Below, one piece after another: positions 42,918-51,861 of a stretch of DNA of 54,764 bases (positions within the stretch are counted from its first letter, which is position 1; every line of letters begins with the position of its first letter). The position numbers and the translations under genes are program-made. The stretch is from Bacilli bacterium (GTDB taxonomy: Bacteria; Bacillota_I; Bacilli_A; RFN20; CAG-288), in NCBI GenBank assembly GCA_900770925.1, contig CAAGLY010000001.1:1-54764 (forward strand), given 5' to 3'. The notes beneath the pieces were generated by a model. That model was not told where the DNA came from. It searched no databases and saw only the letters and a list, made by a program, of their open reading frames with translations.

Positions 42918-43295
42918 GTGAAAAACTTTCTATTTGCCTCCCTGTCCTTGGTGAACGGTTTCTCCAAGTACAAGGACAATCCCGAAGGAAACTACAAAGG
43001 AAGGGAAGTGGAGAAGAATAACACCTTCATCATTTCCGGAACCTATGAACGGGTCAACGATATCAGGGGACTTAATGTCACTAACACAGGTACCGAAGAC
43101 TACTTCTACGTTTTTGATGTAGATAAAGATACGAAGGTTACCTTCAACGGGAAGGAAGCCTCCTTCGGGGAGGTTAAGGAAGGGGATAAGCTGAAAGTCT
43201 CCTACGATGGTACGGTTTCTCTGGTTTACCCGCCTAAACTGAACAATGTAACAAAGATTGAAATCACCGGAAAGGATTCCGGCGATGGAAAATAG
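42918..43295 (+). CDS. Small DUF3221-like exported protein with degraded lipobox
   Basis: 125 residues starting at a GTG with AGGAGG 6 bases upstream. The N-terminus (KNFLFASLSLVNGFSKYKDN) looks like a short lipoprotein signal in which the expected Cys is Phe15. The C-terminal 80 residues resemble DUF3221 / OB-fold domains (DVDKDTKVTFNGKEASF, EVKEGDKLKVSYDG, YPPKLNNVTKIEI). Function unknown. It overlaps the next gene by 11 bases. Confidence 0.6.
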   Translation: MKNFLFASLSLVNGFSKYKDNPEGNYKGREVEKNNTFIISGTYERVNDIRGLNVTNTGTEDYFYVFDVDKDTKVTFNGKEASFGEVKEGDKLKVSYDGTVSLVYPPKLNNVTKIEITGKDSGDGK

Positions 43296-43914
43296 ACTTT
43301 CTTTTCTGACTTCTCTGTTAGAGCAGAAGAAATCCGGTGTAAGCGATGAGGAAATCATTAAGGAATACGATAAGGAATACGGAGAAGGCTCCCTAGAGAA
43401 GATCCTAGACCCAAGGAAAGAAGGAACTAAGCGGTTCTCTGAGAACCCCTTGATTCTTTTAGCCGAAGAAAACGGCGCCTTAAAGGCCCTGCTTGAAAAT
43501 AGGAAGAGAGACCTCTTCGGCCCTGATGATTCCGTTAAGGAAAGTAGGCTGAAAGATGAACTTTTCCGCCTTAAAGGAATCATTCTTCATTATCAAAAAA
43601 TCGAAGAGCTGATTCTGCCTCTTTTACCCGACCTCAGCGACGAAGCAAAAGGCGAGATTCTCTCGGATCAGAAAACATCCTTAGATGACATCAATGAGTT
43701 TTCTAAGGCAAGGAAGAGGAAAGACACTTCTCTTAGGGAAAGGATTTTCCCTTCGCTTGTCTCTTCTCTTTCCATCAATATTAATTCGGAAAACGAATAT
43801 CTGCTGCCGCTTCTTGATGAACGGCTCAGCCCTTTAAGGCTCTGCCTATTAAAAGAGCAGAGGGACAGAAAAGGCTATTTTCTGCTTCGTTATCCCTCTA
43901 GAAAGGATTCATAA
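43285..43914 (+). CDS. DUF438/hemerythrin-like helical protein, metal ligands lost
   Basis: 209 residues from the ATG at 43285 (AAAGGA upstream). All-helical, strongly charged. The pattern NPLILLAEENGALKALL, then ILHYQKIEELILPLL, resembles the HP..x..EN..L and HY.x.E..LFP.L motifs of DUF438 / hemerythrin-like proteins, but most metal-binding His are replaced (Asn for His in the first motif). It therefore may not bind iron. The assignment is tentative; the family could be different. Co-transcribed with its neighbours. Confidence 0.45.
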   Translation: MENRLSFLTSLLEQKKSGVSDEEIIKEYDKEYGEGSLEKILDPRKEGTKRFSENPLILLAEENGALKALLENRKRDLFGPDDSVKESRLKDELFRLKGIILHYQKIEELILPLLPDLSDEAKGEILSDQKTSLDDINEFSKARKRKDTSLRERIFPSLVSSLSININSENEYLLPLLDERLSPLRLCLLKEQRDRKGYFLLRYPSRKDS

Positions 43915-43916
43915 TC

Positions 43917-44759
43917 ATGAATGAGATAGAAAGCCGGCATTTAACGGGGGAACGTGCACTCTTCCGGTGCAAGGATACTTTAATCGAAAACTGCACTTTT
44001 GATGACGGGGAGTCTCCTTTAAAAGAAGGCAGAAACCTGACGGTAAAAGGCTGTACCTTCGGTTATAAGTACCCTCTGTGGTACGGAAAAGGACACAAGG
44101 TCAGCTCCTGTCTTTTCCTGCCTCTTTCCCGATCCGGAATCTGGTATACGGATGATTCCTCTTTTTCTGATCTGGATATCAAGGCACCGAAGGAATTCCG
44201 CCGGTGCAAGAATATCTCTTTGGAGAGAATCAGGTTTTCCGATGCTCAGGAAACCTTATGGAACTGCGACGGCGTCACTTTAGAACAGGTTAAGGTTAAA
44301 GGCGACTACTTCGGAAGGAATACCTCTAAGGTAAAAGGCAGAAACCTTGTTATTGACGGAAACTATATCTTTGACGGGGGAAAGGACCTCGAAAGGAGAG
44401 ACTGTGTCTTCCATTCGAAGGATGCTTTCTGGAACTGCAAGAACGTAACCCTGATAAACTGCACTATCGAAGGCGAATACTTTGCCTGGAACAGCGAAAA
44501 CGTCACCTGCATAGGATGTCACTTCAAGTCCCATCAGGGATTCTGCTACAGGAAGAACCTGATCAGGAAAGACTGCACGATTTCTTCCGATTCAGATCTT
44601 ATCTTTGAATACTGCGAGAATCTTGACTGCGATATCCATTCTTCTCTAGGAACCATCAAGAATCCGGTTTCCGGGAAAATACGCTGCCTCGGCTATCAGG
44701 AATACATCAAGGATGATGAGCGGATAGATCTATCCAGAATAGAGGTAATCAAGCAATAG
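43917..44759 (+). CDS. DUF3737 family beta-helix protein
   Basis: 280 residues with short repeating units (NCTFDDG, GCTFGYK, NCTIEGEYFAWNS, GCHFKS) typical of a right-handed parallel beta-helix. The blocks LWYGKGHKVS, GIWYTDD, ETLWNCDGVTL, GDYFG-x-NTS (AGG as Met), KDAFWNCKNVTL and FAWNSENVT match DUF3737, a family of unknown function frequent in gut Firmicutes. No signal peptide. It ends one base before the MalY-type gene; the two are often adjacent in other genomes as far as I recall, but I cannot check this. Confidence 0.85.
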   Translation: MNEIESRHLTGERALFRCKDTLIENCTFDDGESPLKEGRNLTVKGCTFGYKYPLWYGKGHKVSSCLFLPLSRSGIWYTDDSSFSDLDIKAPKEFRRCKNISLERIRFSDAQETLWNCDGVTLEQVKVKGDYFGRNTSKVKGRNLVIDGNYIFDGGKDLERRDCVFHSKDAFWNCKNVTLINCTIEGEYFAWNSENVTCIGCHFKSHQGFCYRKNLIRKDCTISSDSDLIFEYCENLDCDIHSSLGTIKNPVSGKIRCLGYQEYIKDDERIDLSRIEVIKQ

Positions 44760-44760
44760 T

Positions 44761-45939
44761 ATGGAAAAATATGATTTTTCTTCGGTTATTGACCGAAGTC
44801 ATTCCGATTGCATCAAATGGGACTGCAAGGAGAATGTCCTGCCTAGGTGGATTGCCGACAGGGACTATGCGGTTGCTCCTGAGATTGTCTCTGCTCTAAA
44901 AGAACGTCTCTCTCATCCTGTTTACGGATACACAGAACCCCATCAGGACTTCTATGAGGCCTATATTTCTTTCTACAAGAGAAGACATCAGGTGAAAATC
45001 AAGAAGGAGTGGCTTCTCTTTTCCCAAGGGGTCGTGCCGACCATCTCTTCCTCTGTCCGGAAACTGACGGACATCGGAGACAAGGTTGTCCTTCTGACTC
45101 CTGTCTATAACATCTTCTATAATTCGATCCTGAATAATCAACGTGTGGTCAAGGAAGTACCGTTAGTCATCAAAGACGGTGTCTACACCATCAGTTTTTC
45201 TCTTCTTGAGCAGGCGCTGAGCGAAGAAAAGACAAAAAGGAGGATCCTCTGTAATCCGGCTAATCCGATTTCCCGTATCTGGACAAAAGAGGAACTTATT
45301 AAAATCGGTGAACTCTGCTATAAGCACCATGTCGTTGTCCTTAGCGATGAAATCCATGGGGAGATAACCCGCCCGAATACTTCCTATGTTCCCTTCTTTT
45401 CCCTGAATGAAGTCAACAGAAGGAATTCCGTTACCGCAATCAGCGTGACAAAAGCTTTCAATCTTGCCGGAATCCATACCTCTGCCATCATTGTTCCGGA
45501 TGAAGACTTACGGAAGAGAGTCAACCGGCAGATCAATACCGATGAGGTTGCTGAGCCGAACGTCTTCTCCTGTGTTGCTGCAGTGGCTGCCTTAAATGAA
45601 GGGGAAGGATGGCTAGATGCTAGGCGGAAAGCCGTGTTTGATAACCGGGATTATGTTTTTTCCTTTATCCATAAGGAAATAAAAGAACTCGATGTGATTC
45701 AAGGCGATGCAACCTACCTTGTCTGGATTGATGCCAGAAAAGTGACGATGGATACGAAGAAACTAGCTGCTTTCCTTCTTGAAAAGACCGGCTTATGGCT
45801 ACAGGACGGAAGTGTCTACGGAAAAGGAGGAGAAGGCTTCCTTAGAAGGAACGTCGCTACCCCTCTCTCGCTAGTCAAAGACGGGCTTAATCGGCTCAAA
45901 GAGGGCATCTCCCTTTTTCTGAATAAATCGCCGGACTAG
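44761..45939 (+). CDS. PLP-dependent cystathionine beta-lyase / aminotransferase (MalY/PatB type)
   Basis: 392 residues of fold-type I PLP enzyme. LPMWIADMDYAVAPEI (AGG as Met at residues 29 and 34) is the family N-terminal signature; CNPANPIS-IWTKEEL, LSDEIHGEI and SVTKAFNLAG (PLP lysine) follow, and GFLRMNVATP near the end. MalY/PatB proteins cleave C-S bonds such as cystathionine or cysteine conjugates. A GAGGT lies within the preceding gene. It is the last gene of the cluster that begins with the S9 peptidase. Confidence 0.92.
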   Translation: MEKYDFSSVIDRSHSDCIKWDCKENVLPRWIADRDYAVAPEIVSALKERLSHPVYGYTEPHQDFYEAYISFYKRRHQVKIKKEWLLFSQGVVPTISSSVRKLTDIGDKVVLLTPVYNIFYNSILNNQRVVKEVPLVIKDGVYTISFSLLEQALSEEKTKRRILCNPANPISRIWTKEELIKIGELCYKHHVVVLSDEIHGEITRPNTSYVPFFSLNEVNRRNSVTAISVTKAFNLAGIHTSAIIVPDEDLRKRVNRQINTDEVAEPNVFSCVAAVAALNEGEGWLDARRKAVFDNRDYVFSFIHKEIKELDVIQGDATYLVWIDARKVTMDTKKLAAFLLEKTGLWLQDGSVYGKGGEGFLRRNVATPLSLVKDGLNRLKEGISLFLNKSPD

Positions 45940-46034
45940 CTTTCCTTTCATTTGATAAGCCATAGTTCTTTTTTGAGAGTATAATAACTAAGTATTTTTT
46001 GGAGATAAACCTATTAATAAAGGAGATAATCTGT

Positions 46035-48638
46035 ATGCGTAATCTGTCCAGTGATGAAATCCGAGATATCTGGCTGAACTTTTTCAAAGACCATGGCCAC
46101 TATATTGAGCCGTCTGCTTCCTTAATTCCGAATAATGATCCAACCCTTCTCTGGATCAATGCAGGCGTTGCCGCCTTAAAGAAATACTTCGACGGCACTC
46201 TTACCCCGAAGCATCGCCGGATCACCAATGCACAGAAATGCATCCGAACCAACGATATCGACAATGTCGGACATACTGCCCGTCATCACACCTTCTTCGA
46301 AAGGATGGGAAACTTCTCCATCGGAGACTATTTCCGTCCGGAAGTCATTCCGTGGGCTTATGAATTATTAACCAGTGAGAAATACTACGGACTTGATCCG
46401 CATAAGCTTTATGTGACCTATTATCCGGATGATAAGGATACTCATGATCTCTGGGTCAAATGCGGTATTCCGGAGGAGAACAGGGTCCCGAGCAAATCCA
46501 ATTTCTGGGAAATCGGCGAAGGACCGTGCGGACCGGATACGGAAATCAACTTCGACCGTGGGGAGAAATGGGATCCTGAGCATTTAGGACTTAAGCTTCT
46601 CCAGGATGACAGGGATAACGACCGTTACATCGAGTTATGGAACATCGTTTTCTCCCAGTTCAACTCTGAACCTGGTAAGAAGAGAAGCGAATATAAGCAG
46701 CTCCCGCAGAAGAACATCGATACCGGTGCCGGTCTTGAACGTCTCGCCTGCATCAGGCAGGAAACGGAGACAAACTTCGAAACCGACTTATTCAGGCCTT
46801 ATATCAAATATCTCGAAAGCAAGTCTAAGTATCCTTATGAAGGAAAATATAAGCTTGCTTACCGTGTTATTGCGGATCACATCCGTTCCATCACTTTTGC
46901 TCTTGCCGATGGCGCTGTCTTCTCTAACGATGGCCGCGGATATGTTTTGAAACGTCTTCTCCGCCGTGCTTCCCGCTATGCCCTCACTCTTGGCTTAGAT
47001 GCCGGAACCTTAGCAAACCTTGTCCCGATTGTTACCAAGACCAGGCAGCACTTCTATCCTTATCTTAAGGAACATGAACAGCGGACGAGGAAGAGGATTT
47101 TAAGCGAAGAGAATAAGTTCTCCAATACGTTAAAGACCGGTGAGAAGCTCTTAAGCCAGTACCTTGCTAAGGAAGGAGATACTGTTTCGGCTGAAGACTG
47201 CTTCAAGCTTTCCGATACCTATGGATTCCCCTTCGAGCTCACCAAGGAAATCGCCCAGGATAACGGCAAGAAGGTCGATGAAGAAGGGTATAACCAGCTC
47301 TTAGCCAAGAGCAAGGAGCTTGCCCGTAAGAGCCGAGGAAACCGTGAGTCCTTCGGATTACAGTCCAAAGACAGGCTTCTCTTCACTACTCCTAGCGAAT
47401 TCGTCTATGAAGAGAACAAGGACTTTGAGAGTCAGGTTACCGGACTCTTTGTCAATGGCCAGAAAGTCGATTCCATTGATGAAGAAGGAGATGTCGCTTT
47501 TGCCAAGACGGATTTCTATGCTCTTTCCGGCGGTCAGGTTGCCGATAAGGGCAGGATTTCCTCTTCTTCCTGCGAGGCAGAAGTCACCGATGTCTCTGTT
47601 GCTAACCATGGTCAGCATCTGCTCCATGTGAAGGTACTCTATGGCGAAATCAAGAGGGGCGATACCTTGAGGGAAAAGGTCGACTGGAACCGCCGGAACC
47701 TTATCCGGAAGAACCATTCGGCTACCCACCTTCTCCAGAAGGCGCTTCAGGAGATTGTCTCTCCGGAAATCCATCAGGAAGGCGCCTATTATGATGATGA
47801 AAGGCTCCGTTTTGACTTCAATGCCGATGAAAAATTAAGCCAGGATACTCTCGATTCAATTGAAAAGAGAATCAACGAGAAGATTTTTGCTTCTCTTCCG
47901 GTTAAGACAGAAATCTTAAAGAAAGAGGATGCCTTGAAGAAGAATGCAAGGCATCTCTTCGGTGAAAAATATGGAGATGTTGTCCGTGTTGTCTCAATGG
48001 GCGACTATTCTACCGAGTTCTGCGGCGGTACCCATGTCGATAACACAAAGGATATCGATTTGTTCGCGATTGTCCAGGAAGAGTCAGTGGCTGCCGGCAT
48101 CCGCCGTATTACGGCTTATACCGGAGAAAAGGCCTATGATTTCTTTAAGGAAAAGCAGGGAAGGATACTTGAAGCGGCTAAGCTTTTAGGCGTCACTTCC
48201 GATAAGGCTGTCCGGAATAAGATTGTCAATGATAAAGAGAATGTCACTGCTCTTAATGCCACGATTAAGGCACTTCGGGAAGAGAGTACCAATGCGATTT
48301 TTGCTTCCCTGGAAGCCTCTAGGAAAGAAAACAACGGACATAAGGTCCTTGTTTCCACTCTCAAAGGCCTGACCCATGAGCAGCTTGATTCCTTAAGCCA
48401 CAAGCTGATTGATAAGCATGCTGACCTTGTTCTTTTCCTTGCTGTCGATAACGGTGAGAAAAAGGACTTAGTTGCTGCTAAAGGAAAGAACCTTGCTTCG
48501 TTCAAGGCAGGTAGGATCAGGAAAGAAGTCTCTAAGATCCTCAATGGACGCGGTGGCGGAAGAGAGGATGTTGCTTTCGGCGGCACTTCTTCCCTCGCTA
48601 ACCTTGAAGAAGCCAAGAAATATCTCTTCTCCCTTTAA
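46035..48638 (+). CDS. alaS: Alanyl-tRNA synthetase
   Basis: 867 residues. Class II catalytic domain (HTARHHTFFEMMGNFSIGDYF with AGG at residue 90 as Met, TNAQKCIRTNDIDNVG), the tRNA-recognition region, the editing domain with HSATHLL and CGGTHVDNT metal ligands, and the C-terminal oligomerisation domain. Arg in HTARHH is CGT, next to Met coded AGG, so both residues can be told apart in one motif. I chose ATG 46035 (AAAGGAG about 10 bases upstream) over an upstream TTG. TATAAT at 45980-45985 is the likely -10. No T-box is present. The stop overlaps ruvX by one base. Confidence 0.97.
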   Translation: MRNLSSDEIRDIWLNFFKDHGHYIEPSASLIPNNDPTLLWINAGVAALKKYFDGTLTPKHRRITNAQKCIRTNDIDNVGHTARHHTFFERMGNFSIGDYFRPEVIPWAYELLTSEKYYGLDPHKLYVTYYPDDKDTHDLWVKCGIPEENRVPSKSNFWEIGEGPCGPDTEINFDRGEKWDPEHLGLKLLQDDRDNDRYIELWNIVFSQFNSEPGKKRSEYKQLPQKNIDTGAGLERLACIRQETETNFETDLFRPYIKYLESKSKYPYEGKYKLAYRVIADHIRSITFALADGAVFSNDGRGYVLKRLLRRASRYALTLGLDAGTLANLVPIVTKTRQHFYPYLKEHEQRTRKRILSEENKFSNTLKTGEKLLSQYLAKEGDTVSAEDCFKLSDTYGFPFELTKEIAQDNGKKVDEEGYNQLLAKSKELARKSRGNRESFGLQSKDRLLFTTPSEFVYEENKDFESQVTGLFVNGQKVDSIDEEGDVAFAKTDFYALSGGQVADKGRISSSSCEAEVTDVSVANHGQHLLHVKVLYGEIKRGDTLREKVDWNRRNLIRKNHSATHLLQKALQEIVSPEIHQEGAYYDDERLRFDFNADEKLSQDTLDSIEKRINEKIFASLPVKTEILKKEDALKKNARHLFGEKYGDVVRVVSMGDYSTEFCGGTHVDNTKDIDLFAIVQEESVAAGIRRITAYTGEKAYDFFKEKQGRILEAAKLLGVTSDKAVRNKIVNDKENVTALNATIKALREESTNAIFASLEASRKENNGHKVLVSTLKGLTHEQLDSLSHKLIDKHADLVLFLAVDNGEKKDLVAAKGKNLASFKAGRIRKEVSKILNGRGGGREDVAFGGTSSLANLEEAKKYLFSL

Positions 48639-49069
48639 TGGAAAAGAATCTCATTGCCCTCGATTTAGGTAAGGGAAGCCTTGGAATAGCTATCTCCCGT
48701 TCCGGGAGGTTTGTCACTCCGCTTAAGAACCTTCGGTTCAAGAGGATGGATTTTGATTACGCTTTAAACGAGCTGACAGAACTCCTGCGCTTTGAAAAGG
48801 TGAACAAGTTCGTCCTTGGCCTTCCTTTATTCCCTTCCGGGGATGAATGCGAGAGGACAAAGGTCGTTTACTCCTTTAAGGAGAGGCTTGAAGAGGAGTT
48901 TCCTTCTGTGCCTGTTGTCCTTCAGGATGAACGCTATTCGACATTAGAAGCATCCTCTCTGCTCCATGAGAACGGAAAGAATGCGAAAAAACAGCATAAG
49001 AATATCGATTCGACAGCGAGCTGCGTCATTCTAGAACGGTATCTCCGTTCTATCGGACAATACGACTGA
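48638..49069 (+). CDS. ruvX: Holliday junction resolvase-like protein RuvX (YqgF)
   Basis: 143 residues, RNase H-like fold: LIALDLGKGSLGIAIS (first Asp), FVLGLPLFPSG, LQDERYSTLEA and IDSTASCVILERYL (last Asp), as in YqgF/RuvX. Proposed roles are Holliday junction resolution and 16S/23S rRNA end processing. alaS-ruvX is the normal Firmicute order, but the small ireB-type gene usually between them is missing here. The start is fused to the alaS stop (TAATG). Confidence 0.92.
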   Translation: MEKNLIALDLGKGSLGIAISRSGRFVTPLKNLRFKRMDFDYALNELTELLRFEKVNKFVLGLPLFPSGDECERTKVVYSFKERLEEEFPSVPVVLQDERYSTLEASSLLHENGKNAKKQHKNIDSTASCVILERYLRSIGQYD

Positions 49070-49129
49070 TTCTGGCTGTTGTTTTTCTTTTGCCTTGTGT
49101 AATATACTTAAGACAGGAGGAAATATAAT

Positions 49130-49684
49130 ATGAAAGTTGACCTCAAACCTCAGAGCAGGCTTTATCCGCTTCCCGTTCTTTTGATCGGAACGTTTGATAA
49201 GGAAGGAAATCCGGATCTTAGGACTGCTGCCTGGGGAGGAATCTATGATACAAACAAGGTCATCATCTGCCTATCACCAAGCCATCAGACTACGTTGAAT
49301 ATTCAGGATACCGGCTATTTCTCTGTGTCTTTCGGAACCAAAGATACAGCTGTTGTTTCCGACTATGTCGGCCTTGTCTCTCTTAAAGACGATAAAAACA
49401 AGAGGACCAAAGCCCATCTTACCTTAAGGGAAGGAAACTATCCCTGTCCGCTCTTTAAGGAACTTCCGTTGACTCTTGAATGCAAGTTAGAAAGCCAGGA
49501 CAGCAACGGAAATGTTATCGGCGAGATCTTAGAGATAGCTGCTGAGGATTCTATTCTTGACGGGGATGGTAAGGTCGATGTCACGAAACTTAGGCCGATA
49601 GCCTATGATCCGAGCCGCCAGCTTTATTACACCATGGATAAGGTAGTCGGAGAAGCCTTTAAAATCGGAGAGAAACTGAAATAG
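49130..49684 (+). CDS. Flavin reductase family protein
   Basis: 184 residues of the FMN-binding split-barrel family: LYPLPVLLIGTFDKEGNPDL-x-TAAWGG (AGG as Met, family NVMTAAWGG), SPSHQTTLNIQDTGYFSVS and LRPIAYDPSRQLYYTM. Such proteins bind FMN and reduce flavins or quinones; the substrate is unknown. The ribosome binding site AGGAGG is clear. A possible promoter TTGTTT-N18-TATACT lies at 49079-49108. The GNAT gene follows one base after the stop. Confidence 0.9.
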   Translation: MKVDLKPQSRLYPLPVLLIGTFDKEGNPDLRTAAWGGIYDTNKVIICLSPSHQTTLNIQDTGYFSVSFGTKDTAVVSDYVGLVSLKDDKNKRTKAHLTLREGNYPCPLFKELPLTLECKLESQDSNGNVIGEILEIAAEDSILDGDGKVDVTKLRPIAYDPSRQLYYTMDKVVGEAFKIGEKLK

Positions 49685-49685
49685 A

Positions 49686-49949
49686 ATGGAAACTATCTCC
49701 TTTGCTTATGAAGGGAACGAAAAATTGCTCCTTTCAGTCGATGGCGAAAAAGCCGGCTATCTTCTCTTTGAAAAAGACGGAGACATCCTGAATATCGGGA
49801 AAACCTTCGTTGATCCGAAATTCGCCGGAAGAGGCCTTGCAAAAAGGCTCAGGAAGAAAATCTGCGAAGACGGTAAGGAGAAAGGCTTATCCATTAAAGC
49901 CACCTGCTCCTTTGCTAAGGCATACTTAGAAAAAAGGAACGCAGAATAA
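49686..49949 (+). CDS. Small GNAT-family N-acetyltransferase (YjdJ type)
   Basis: 87 residues: VDPKFAGRGLAKRL is the acetyl-CoA loop (usual G-GLA), and ATCSFAKAYLEK the conserved Cys-Ser end of the short COG2388 group. Substrate unknown. Starts 1 base after the flavin reductase stop. Shares a bidirectional terminator with the converging gene. Confidence 0.88.
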   Translation: METISFAYEGNEKLLLSVDGEKAGYLLFEKDGDILNIGKTFVDPKFAGRGLAKRLRKKICEDGKEKGLSIKATCSFAKAYLEKRNAE

Positions 49950-49953
49950 AAAC

Positions 49954-49979
49954 AGAGGAACGCTTAACGGCGCTCCTCT
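49954..49979. terminator. Bidirectional terminator
   Basis: AGAGGA-CGC / GCG-TCCTCT stem with one mismatch; TTTT on the plus side and TTTTTAT on the minus side. Confidence 0.82.
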
Positions 49980-49984
49980 TTTCG

Positions 49985-50299
49985 TTAACAGCCTTTTCCG
50001 TCAATCGAACAGGCCTTCTTTGTTTCCCTGTAATAGCAAGTAAGCCCCTGCTTCTTGAGATAGGATTCCCAGTCCCTCGTCCTTGTCCCGTCATCGAGGA
50101 TCAGGGTCGGAAGACCGATATCATGGATTTCCTTAGCATGGTCATAGAGAGGAAGCGTATCTCTCCTTTTCCTGAACTGATGGAGATAACGGATATTCTG
50201 CCTGACATCGAAGTATTCATAAGGAATATGGTTCTTGTCTAAGCTTAATGTGCAGTTGTTGCAGTCTGGGCACTGATGGCTTCCGTAGATTTTAATCAT
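49985..50299 (-). CDS. Glutaredoxin-related protein
   Basis: 104 residues, thioredoxin fold: MIKIYGSHQCPDCNNC with a CPDC active site, PYEYFDV, an F-x-K-x-RD helix (AGG as Met), and IGLPTLILDDGT, whose cis-Pro faces the active site. The C-terminus adds two more Cys (KKACSIDGKGC). This family of Firmicute glutaredoxin-like proteins has no settled substrate; thiol-disulfide exchange is inferred from the active site. Confidence 0.87.
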   Translation of the reverse strand: MIKIYGSHQCPDCNNCTLSLDKNHIPYEYFDVRQNIRYLHQFRKRRDTLPLYDHAKEIHDIGLPTLILDDGTRTRDWESYLKKQGLTCYYRETKKACSIDGKGC

Positions 50300-50461
50300 G
50301 AGATTGACCTCTTTTCTGAAGATATTCTATTCGAATTCCTGTCCTTGTTCAACTTAAGTCGACACTTTCGGGAAAATGCTCATTTATCAATCAATGAGGA
50401 GAAAAAGAAAATAAAATGAGCAAAAAGTATTCATTTAGCCTGAAACAAGAAAAGAAAGCCC

Positions 50462-50490
50462 TTTACTTCATTGTTTTCTATGGGTAAAAT
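50462..50490 (+). promoter_or_regulatory. Promoter of the alcohol dehydrogenase gene
   Basis: TTTACT (50462-50467), 17 bases, TAAAAT (50485-50490). The leader has an 8-bp hairpin at 50503-50524 (GCCGTTAG / CTAGCGGC, loop TGCCAT) just before AGGAGG, which may shield the 5' end or control translation. Confidence 0.7.
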
Positions 50491-50542
50491 TATGGTTGGT
50501 AAGCCGTTAGTGCCATCTAGCGGCGAATACAGGAGGTATAAA

Positions 50543-51760
50543 ATGGCACGTTTCACTTTACCCCGCGATATTTATCATGGAAGGGGAAGCCTTGAAGCCT
50601 TATCCCATCTCAAAGGCAAAAAGGCCAGGATCTGTGTCGGTGGCGGAAGCAGGAAGCGTTTCGGTTTCCTTGCCAAAGCTGAGGAGTATCTGAAAAAGGC
50701 CGGATTCGAAGTCGAATTATTCGAAGGTATCGAATCTGATCCGTCCGTCGAGACGGTTAGGCGCGGTGCAGAAGCTAGGTTAAAGTTTGAACCGGACTGG
50801 ATTGTTGCTATCGGTGGCGGTTCTCCGATCGATGCCGCTAAGGCTAGGTGGATCAAGTACGAATATCCGGAAATCACCTTTGAAGATAGGTGCAAAGTCT
50901 TCCAGTTACCTGAGCTCCGTCATAAAGCCCATTTCTGCGCTATTTCCTCTACGTCCGGAACAGCTACGGAAGTCACTGCCTTCTCTATTATTACGGATTA
51001 TCAGAAGGGTATCAAGTTCCCGATTGCCGACTTCGAAATCACTCCGGATGTCGCCATTGTCGATCCTGAACTTGCCCACACCAGGCCTAAGAAGCTTGTC
51101 GCCCATACGGGTAGGGATGCTATCACCCACGCTATCGAAGCCTATGTTTCCACTGCTCATTCCAGGTTCTCCGATGCTGATGCTCTCTTAGCTGCCAAAG
51201 TCATCAAGGCTGATCTTGTCGATTCCTACAACGGAGTCAGGGAAGCCCGTGATAATGTCCATTTTGCTCAGTGCTTAGCCGGTATGGCTTTCTCCAATGC
51301 CTCTTTAGGTATTGTCCACTCGATGGCTCATAAGACTGGTGCTGCTTTCCAGGACTATGGTGCTCACATCATCCATGGTGCCGCTAATGCCAGGTACTTA
51401 CCTAAGGTCATCGCCTATAACGCCAAGGATTTAACTGCCCGTCAGCGTTATGTCGAGATTGCCAATGAAATGGGAATCTTCGGCTGCACTCCTAGGGATA
51501 CGGTCAACAACCTGATCAAGGTCCTCCGTGAAAGGAATGATGCTCTTAACATTCCTCACTGCATCAAGCATTACGGAAAGGATTCCTATCCGACTGAGGA
51601 AGGCTTCGTTCCGGAATCTGTCTACCTTGAACGTCGTCATGATATCGCTGCTAACGCTATCCTCGATGCCTGCACTCTCACTAACCCGCGTAAACCTACG
51701 CAGGAAGAGAGGGAAAAGCTTCTCGATTGCGTCTACTACGATCTTCCTGTCAATTTCTAA
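50543..51760 (+). CDS. Iron-containing alcohol dehydrogenase
   Basis: 405 residues. Group III (iron-dependent) alcohol dehydrogenase: PRDIYHGMGSLEAL, the NAD(P)-binding GGGSMKRFGF (AGG at residue 37) and AIGGGSPIDAAKAMWIKYEYP, and the metal site AHTGMDAITHAIEAYV, SLGIVHSMAH, YGAHIIHGAANA with its Asp and His ligands. At least six AGG codons here are at Met sites and none at a conserved Arg. Probably reduces acetaldehyde or butyraldehyde in fermentation. The start is fixed by AGGAGG; an upstream in-frame ATG overlaps the promoter and lacks similarity. High expression is likely. Confidence 0.95.
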   Translation: MARFTLPRDIYHGRGSLEALSHLKGKKARICVGGGSRKRFGFLAKAEEYLKKAGFEVELFEGIESDPSVETVRRGAEARLKFEPDWIVAIGGGSPIDAAKARWIKYEYPEITFEDRCKVFQLPELRHKAHFCAISSTSGTATEVTAFSIITDYQKGIKFPIADFEITPDVAIVDPELAHTRPKKLVAHTGRDAITHAIEAYVSTAHSRFSDADALLAAKVIKADLVDSYNGVREARDNVHFAQCLAGMAFSNASLGIVHSMAHKTGAAFQDYGAHIIHGAANARYLPKVIAYNAKDLTARQRYVEIANEMGIFGCTPRDTVNNLIKVLRERNDALNIPHCIKHYGKDSYPTEEGFVPESVYLERRHDIAANAILDACTLTNPRKPTQEEREKLLDCVYYDLPVNF

Positions 51761-51782
51761 GTTTCTTAGTCTCTGATTTATG

Positions 51783-51813
51783 CTCCCTTAGCTTTTCGCT
51801 AGGGGAGTTTTTT
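51783..51813 (+). terminator. Terminator after the alcohol dehydrogenase gene
   Basis: CTCCCTTAGC / GCTAGGGGAG (one T-G pair), loop TTTTC, then TTTTTT. Confidence 0.92.
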
Positions 51814-51861
51814 ATGTGCGTTTTTCACCATAAAAATAATCCATGTGGTACAATACGAGCT

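Noticed and set aside
45940..46034. T-box leader before alaS
   Set aside because: Only 95 bases separate the genes, with no specifier loop or the conserved antiterminator sequence.
50416..50487. 23-residue ORF MSKKYSF before the alcohol dehydrogenase gene
   Set aside because: The ribosome binding site is 14 bases away and the frame overlaps the promoter; likely chance.
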